NCBI GenBank assembly: GCA_015257125.1
Contig: JABZKU010000045.1
Coordinates: 1 to 10,179 of the forward strand
Reading direction: 5' to 3'
Source of the DNA: Prevotellaceae bacterium
GTDB taxonomy: Bacteria; Bacteroidota; Bacteroidia; Bacteroidales; Bacteroidaceae
DNA: 10,179 nucleotides
The notes below the pieces were generated by a model that saw nothing but the letters and a program-made list of their open reading frames with translations, searched no databases and had not been told where the DNA came from. The first letter of the stretch is position 1; each line of letters opens with the position of its first letter. Position numbers and translations under genes: made by a program. Below, piece by piece: positions 6,706-10,179 of this stretch.

Positions 6706-7173
6706 ATGTACGGAAAAAATAAAATTGTGGTTTACACCTCCGGAACCTTCGATATGTTCCACTCGAACCACTTGAAAATGATCAAATACGCTCGTGGACT
6801 GGGCGATACGCTCATCGTGGGCGTGAGCACCGACGAACTGGTGAGCAGTTATAAGCGTCCGCCCGTGATCCCCTTCGAAGAACGATTGGCGATACTCGAA
6901 GCCTTGCGCTATCCCGATGTGGTGATTCCGCAGCGCACGCTCGATCATACCGAGATTGTCAAAAAACTCAACATCGACGTGTTCGTCGTCGGTGATGACT
7001 GGACGGGAAAGTACGACTATCTCAAAGACTTGGGCGTGGACGTGTTTTACTTCCCCTACGGCGACGGCGTGAGTTCGACCAAAATTAAAGAAGAGGTGCT
7101 GCGCAATTACCAAGACCTCAAAAGTAAGGTGGAAACGCGCGTGAATCCCGAAGTGCGCGTCAAACCCGAATAA
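6706..7173 (+). CDS. TagD-like CTP:polyol-phosphate cytidylyltransferase
   Basis: The 155-residue protein has the single-domain cytidylyltransferase layout of glycerol-3-phosphate cytidylyltransferase (TagD/GCT). The nucleotide-binding signature is GTFDMFHSNHL (13-23). Further matches are GVSTDELV (39-46), the arginine in PFEERLAIL (56-64), DVFVVGDDWTGKYDYL (91-106) and the C-terminal loop GVSSTKIKEEV (121-131). These enzymes join CTP and a phosphorylated alcohol to give a CDP-activated donor plus pyrophosphate. The family signature is HxGH. Here it reads HSNH, with Asn at residue 21 in place of Gly, while both histidines (H19, H22) are kept. The enzyme is thus probably active but may differ in substrate. 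The SDR starts 4 bases after its stop and a LicD transferase follows, consistent with making and using a CDP-polyol. Glycerol-3-phosphate is the default guess. Other polyol phosphates are possible. Confidence 0.88.
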   Translation: MYGKNKIVVYTSGTFDMFHSNHLKMIKYARGLGDTLIVGVSTDELVSSYKRPPVIPFEERLAILEALRYPDVVIPQRTLDHTEIVKKLNIDVFVVGDDWTGKYDYLKDLGVDVFYFPYGDGVSSTKIKEEVLRNYQDLKSKVETRVNPEVRVKPE

Positions 7174-7177
7174 GCAC

Positions 7178-7948
7178 ATGGCTATGCAATATCCGCTGAT
7201 CGTGGGCGGTGCCGGCGGCATCGGCCGCGCCATCGCGCAAGTCTTGGCGGCACGTCCCGAAGTGCGCCGTGTCGACATCGTCGATCGCGCCCCGCTGACG
7301 CCGCTTGATGGAGAAACACCGGGCGAAAAGAAGATTGTGGCGCACCGCTTCGATCTCGAAAGCGACGATTTCGCGTTCTTCGACCGCTTTGTGCAGGGCG
7401 ACACCGATGCCCTCTTCATCACGGCAGGATTCGGACGACTTTCGCTTTTCAGCGACCTCGACGAAGCGCACATCGAACGCTCCTTTGCCGTGAACAGTGT
7501 CGCGCCTATTCGCATCATCCATCATTTCTATTCCCGATTGATGAGCGCAACGCGCTTCCCCTGTGCGGTGATGGTCAGCATTGCCGGTTTCATGAGTTCG
7601 CCCTTCTTCTCGGTCTACGGCGCGACAAAGGCCGCCTTGAAAATCTTCATCGAGAGCGTGAATGTCGAACTCGGACGTGCCGATTCGCCCAACCGCCTGC
7701 TGAATGTCTCGCCCGGTTCCATTGCCGGTACCGGTTTTTCGGGTGGCGCGACCGACTTGACGCTCACCACGCCTTTGGCGCAAGAAATTATTATGCATGC
7801 CGAAGCCGGCGACGACTTGTTCATTCCGCGTTATGACGACGTGTTTCGCGAAGTGCTGGAGCGTTACCATGCCGACTTCCGTGCCGAAGGACGCCACTCT
7901 TACGATTACAAATTGGCTTCCGGCCGTGTAGACGCTGCGCGGCGTTGA
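7178..7948 (+). CDS. Short-chain dehydrogenase/reductase (SDR)
   Basis: The 256-residue protein is a classical SDR with a Rossmann fold. The dinucleotide-binding loop is VGGAGGIG (9-16), with Val in place of the usual Thr. A conserved Asp lies in RFDLE (57-61). The NAG motif is changed to TAG (82-84). The catalytic residues are N106 (VNSVAP), S134 (VSIAG), Y147 and K151 (YGATK), followed by PGS (179-181). All four catalytic positions are intact. Acidic residues D33 and D36 after the second strand suggest NAD(H) preference, which is an inference. It starts 4 bases after the cytidylyltransferase stop, so the two are probably translated together. By analogy with the fused or paired reductase-cytidylyltransferases of CDP-ribitol synthesis, it may reduce a sugar phosphate to the polyol phosphate that is then activated. 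Its substrate is not shown by the sequence, and a sugar-tailoring role is the main alternative. Confidence 0.88.
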   Translation: MAMQYPLIVGGAGGIGRAIAQVLAARPEVRRVDIVDRAPLTPLDGETPGEKKIVAHRFDLESDDFAFFDRFVQGDTDALFITAGFGRLSLFSDLDEAHIERSFAVNSVAPIRIIHHFYSRLMSATRFPCAVMVSIAGFMSSPFFSVYGATKAALKIFIESVNVELGRADSPNRLLNVSPGSIAGTGFSGGATDLTLTTPLAQEIIMHAEAGDDLFIPRYDDVFREVLERYHADFRAEGRHSYDYKLASGRVDAARR

Positions 7949-7981
7949 TCGGTTGGAAGTTTTTCGGCTTTGTGCCTTTCC

Positions 7982-8036
7982 TCACGCGTTTTTTCGCACT
8001 CGTCGCCCGAGTGGAGCGGGGCGCGTGACTTTTCTC
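7982..8036 (+). other. Nested stem structure between the SDR and licD-like genes
   Basis: TCACGCG (7982-7988) pairs with CGCGTGA (8022-8028) as an outer stem. CACTCG (7997-8002) pairs with CGAGTG (8008-8013) around a TCGCC loop as an inner hairpin. CTTTTCT follows. It sits in the largest gap of the operon (136 bases) and could be a leaky terminator or attenuator that lowers expression of the last two genes. No good promoter is visible after it. Confidence 0.35.
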
Positions 8037-8084
8037 CTAAATAGGGGCTGTTTTCTCCCCTCGTTTTCCCAATTCCCTTGTTGA

Positions 8085-8930
8085 ATGACCGGTAAACCCT
8101 CTCTCGACCTCTCCCGTCGTCCCGATGCAGCCTTGCAGCGGGAACTGGAAACTCGTTTTAATCCCGAAGGTTCCGACCTTCGTCGTATGCAGCACCGCAT
8201 GACGGAGATGTTGCGCGTGATCGACGGCATTTGTCGCCGTCACGGCCTGCGCTATTGGCTGTGTTCCGGTACACTCCTCGGAGCGGTGCGCCACGAAGGC
8301 TACATCCCTTGGGACGACGATCTCGATATCGAGATGATGCGCCCCGACTACGACCGCCTCATGGAGATCCTCCCCCGAGAACTCCCCGAGGACATGGCGC
8401 TTCAAACGCCCGATACCGATGCAGGTTACTTCTTTTGTTACGCAAAAGTACGCGATCGCCGCAGTCGCCTGTCGGAAACGAACGACTACGACCGCATTTT
8501 CGAGCACCGCGGCATCTTCATCGACATTTTCCCCTACGAGAAAATGCCGCTTCCCCTCCTGTGGGTGTCCAATCGCACCTTCGGACGCATATATAAGGTG
8601 ATGCGCCACACCGACTGGACGGTCGAAACCCTGCGCCGTAAGACCCGCGCCATCTATCGCTTCAACCATCGTTTCGTCTTCCCCGTGCTGCGCGCCTTGG
8701 CACGTCTTTGCCCGACGAAAAAGCTGAATTACAGCCCCGGCATTCCTTATGACAACACGGTCTACGCCGATGAAACGTTCCCGTTGACGACCATGCCCTT
8801 CGATGGGTTCGACGCCCCCGTACCGGCCGACTGTGATGCGTATCTGCGTCGCAAGTTCGGTGACTACATGCGCCTGCCCGATCTCGACACCATCCATCGC
8901 CACAGCGCGAAGATCACTTTCGAAGACTGA
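8085..8930 (+). CDS. LicD-family phosphotransferase
   Basis: The 281-residue protein carries the defining LicD motif, GTLLGAVRHEGYIPWDDDLD (62-81), with the metal-binding aspartates D77-D79 and D81. A second conserved acidic stretch is FIDIFPYEK (145-153). Family members, including the eukaryotic fukutin/FKRP relatives, transfer a phosphorylated alcohol (phosphocholine, ribitol-phosphate or glycerol-phosphate) from a CDP-linked donor to a glycan. The adjacent TagD-like cytidylyltransferase would supply such a donor. No choline kinase or LicC-type enzyme is nearby, so a phospho-polyol is more likely than phosphocholine. This is an inference from context. The N-terminal 30 residues are variable and hydrophilic, with no signal peptide, so it acts in the cytoplasm before export by the flippase. 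Its start follows a 136-base gap that has a possible attenuator. The next gene begins 12 bases after its stop. Confidence 0.92.
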   Translation: MTGKPSLDLSRRPDAALQRELETRFNPEGSDLRRMQHRMTEMLRVIDGICRRHGLRYWLCSGTLLGAVRHEGYIPWDDDLDIEMMRPDYDRLMEILPRELPEDMALQTPDTDAGYFFCYAKVRDRRSRLSETNDYDRIFEHRGIFIDIFPYEKMPLPLLWVSNRTFGRIYKVMRHTDWTVETLRRKTRAIYRFNHRFVFPVLRALARLCPTKKLNYSPGIPYDNTVYADETFPLTTMPFDGFDAPVPADCDAYLRRKFGDYMRLPDLDTIHRHSAKITFED

Positions 8931-8942
8931 ACCCCTGCTGAG

Positions 8943-9920
8943 ATGACCGATTCCAACCTTGCCCCCGTTGCGCTGTTCGTCTACAACCGTCTCGACAATA
9001 CGCGCCGCACTTTGGCCGCTCTCGCCAACAACCATTTGGCGCCGGAAACAGAACTATATATCTTTTCCGACGGCGGTCGCGACGAGCGTTCGTGGCGCGC
9101 GGTAAATGCGGTGCGCGCCTTTCTCCACGAGTTCAAGCGCACGGCCGACCGCGATCGACGTTTTCACCGCGTCACGATCATCGAGCGCCCCGAGAATTAC
9201 TATCTCGAACGCAACATCACCGAAGGCATCGCCGCCTTGTTTGCCCATCACGAGACGGTCATCGTGTTGGAAGACGACATCTGCACCGGCCCCGGCTTCC
9301 TCGCCTACATGAATCAGGCTTTTCTCCTCTATGCCGAAGATTCGCGTGTGATGCACGTCTCGGGTTTCACGCATTTGGACTTGATCGGCGAGCATCCCGC
9401 CCTCGTTCCGGCCGAGAGCGAGAGCTATTTCACCCCCCACACCGCCGGTTGGGGATGGGGCACGTGGCGCGATCGTTGGCAAAAGCATTTTGTGCACTAT
9501 GCCTCCGCCGCCGAGGCACTGGCCGGACTCACTGCCGAAGACATCGACCGGATGCAATACGGTGGTGCCTTCCCCTGTCTGCACTCCGTCGACCACGATC
9601 CCATTCCTTGGGATGTGTGTTGGGAAATTGCCGTCTATCGCGCCGGCGGCTTGGCGCTCACGCCGGCTCGCACATTGGTGCGCAACATTGGTTTGAAGGG
9701 CGGTACGCACTTTAGTCTCTCCTCGCGTTTGTTGCAGCGTTTTGTCTACGATCGTCCGCCGTTGCGCCGAGTGCTGCACCTCGCCTACCGCGTGCCGGAA
9801 GTCGATCCGCGCATCGAGGCCCTCTTCGCCCACACCATCCGCGATTGGGGCATTCGCTACACGTGGTTGGGACGCTTGTTGCGCGCTGCCAAACACGCGT
9901 GGTTGCGTCGGAAAACTTGA
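8943..9920 (+). CDS. GT-A-fold glycosyltransferase with EDD motif (GNT-I-like)
   Basis: The 325-residue protein begins with a GT-A nucleotide-binding strand, PVALFVYNRLDNTRRTL (8-24). It has FSDGGRD (41-47) and a metal-binding EDD (110-112) in VIVLEDDICTGPGFL. A characteristic WGWGTWRDRW follows (170-179), then PWDV (222-225) and RNIGLKGGTHF (247-257). This combination is found in a group of bacterial surface-glycan transferases related to the GNT-I (GT13) fold, often mis-annotated as haemolysin-activation or HlpA-like proteins. It would transfer one sugar from a nucleotide donor in the cytoplasm. The donor and acceptor are unknown. It is the last gene of the operon, 12 bases after the LicD stop and 59 bases before the terminator hairpin. 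The basic tail (about 311-325) suggests attachment to the inner membrane surface. Confidence 0.85.
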   Translation: MTDSNLAPVALFVYNRLDNTRRTLAALANNHLAPETELYIFSDGGRDERSWRAVNAVRAFLHEFKRTADRDRRFHRVTIIERPENYYLERNITEGIAALFAHHETVIVLEDDICTGPGFLAYMNQAFLLYAEDSRVMHVSGFTHLDLIGEHPALVPAESESYFTPHTAGWGWGTWRDRWQKHFVHYASAAEALAGLTAEDIDRMQYGGAFPCLHSVDHDPIPWDVCWEIAVYRAGGLALTPARTLVRNIGLKGGTHFSLSSRLLQRFVYDRPPLRRVLHLAYRVPEVDPRIEALFAHTIRDWGIRYTWLGRLLRAAKHAWLRRKT

Positions 9921-9976
9921 ATTTCCGCGCAGGTAGCGCGACTTCTTGTTTCTCTGTGAAGCAAAGTACCGAAAAC

Positions 9977-10020
9977 CGGAAAAGGAGAAACCACAAATAG
10001 GGTGGTTTCTCCTTTTACCG
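9977..10020. terminator. Terminator at the end of the glycan operon
   Basis: A perfect 15-bp stem (9980-9994 with 10002-10016) encloses a 7-base loop, AAATAGG. The 3' arm ends in TTTT, and CGG/CCG (9977-9979 with 10018-10020) can extend the stem past one bulged A. The 5' arm starts with AAAA, so it could also work on the minus strand. It closes the six-gene unit. Confidence 0.82.
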
Positions 10021-10096
10021 TAGGGGATGCGCTTGGCTTGTCGCCGCGAGCACAGGTTGTTCGCCGCACGTCTGTCGAGTAACAGCGCTGCATACG

Positions 10097-10126
10097 AAAA
10101 AAGCCGTTTCAAAAGAAACGGCTTTT
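10097..10126 (-). terminator. Intrinsic terminator after tRNA-Phe
   Basis: AAAAGCCGTTTC (10099-10110) pairs perfectly with 10115-10126 around a four-base loop. On the minus strand the stem runs into six T (complement of 10097-10102). It begins five bases past the tRNA 3' end. It is symmetric enough to act weakly on the plus strand too. Confidence 0.82.
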
Positions 10127-10130
10127 CTTG

Positions 10131-10179
10131 TGGTGCCACCAGGAATCGAACCGGGGACACAAGGATTTTCAGTCCTTTG
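10131..10179 (-). tRNA. tRNA-Phe (anticodon GAA), 5' part outside the window
   Basis: On the minus strand the sequence gives a 5-bp anticodon stem (AAGGA/TCCTT) around CTGAAAA, so the anticodon is GAA (Phe). A 5-base variable loop GTGTC follows, then a T arm with loop TTCGATT, then the 3' acceptor strand TGGCACC and discriminator A at 10131. The T stem (CCCGG/CCTGG) has a central C-U mismatch. The next three bases are CAA, so the terminal CCA is not encoded at the proper place and must be added after transcription. The ACCA visible at the end is acceptor plus discriminator. The 5' acceptor strand and D arm lie beyond the window. Confidence 0.93.

Noticed and set aside
5653..7518. 621-codon minus-strand frame across GT8, cytidylyltransferase and SDR
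   Set aside because: It spans three well-supported plus-strand genes and their gaps, shows no recognisable domain and has no promoter. It is a shadow frame.
10131..10179. tRNA 3' end as an attachment site with a duplicated copy in the window
   Set aside because: I looked for a second copy of the T-arm/acceptor sequence near the other end of the operon and found none. No integrase is present either.
1..10179. CRISPR arrays, insertion sequences, toxin-antitoxin pairs
   Set aside because: No regularly spaced repeats, transposase motifs, terminal inverted repeats or small toxin-like gene pairs were seen.

Overview
The window looks like a stretch of chromosome from a G+C-rich member of the Bacteroidales. 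Four things point that way. The same 10-mer GTAACTTTGC, which contains the Bacteroidetes -7 consensus TAnnTTTG, lies upstream of each of the three transcription units. Start codons have no clear Shine-Dalgarno sequences. The tRNA does not encode its CCA end. The protein families are typical of the group. I cannot name a genus with confidence.

Layout. (1) Positions 1-1150: a long hairpin with a GAAA loop (10-50), a promoter, and a secreted-type two-lobed retropepsin-like aspartic protease. Its signal peptide (244-336) and its catalytic body (314-1123) are in different reading frames. A strong intrinsic terminator follows. (2) Positions 1312-3999, minus strand: mutS2 with its own promoter and terminator, convergent with the protease gene. 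(3) Positions 4107-10016, plus strand: an apparent six-gene surface-glycan operon that starts divergently from mutS2 and ends at a 15-bp hairpin. In order it encodes a Wzx-type flippase, a GT8 glycosyltransferase, a TagD-like cytidylyltransferase, a short-chain dehydrogenase/reductase (SDR), a LicD-family phosphotransferase and a GT-A-fold glycosyltransferase with an EDD motif. (4) Positions 10097-10179, minus strand: the 3' two thirds of tRNA-Phe(GAA) and its terminator.

How the genes may work together. The cytidylyltransferase, SDR and LicD genes form a likely phospho-polyol decoration module. The SDR would make or tailor a polyol phosphate, the cytidylyltransferase would activate it as a CDP-linked donor, and LicD would transfer the phospho-polyol to a glycan. 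The two glycosyltransferases would build the short acceptor glycan and the flippase would carry it across the inner membrane. No polymerase, chain-length regulator, initiating transferase or ligase is present. The product is therefore either a single-repeat (LOS-like) decoration or depends on genes elsewhere. The substrate is inferred, not shown.

The most notable points are the frame break in the protease, the HSNH variant of the HxGH signature in the cytidylyltransferase, the pairing of cytidylyltransferase with SDR and LicD, and several structured untranslated segments.
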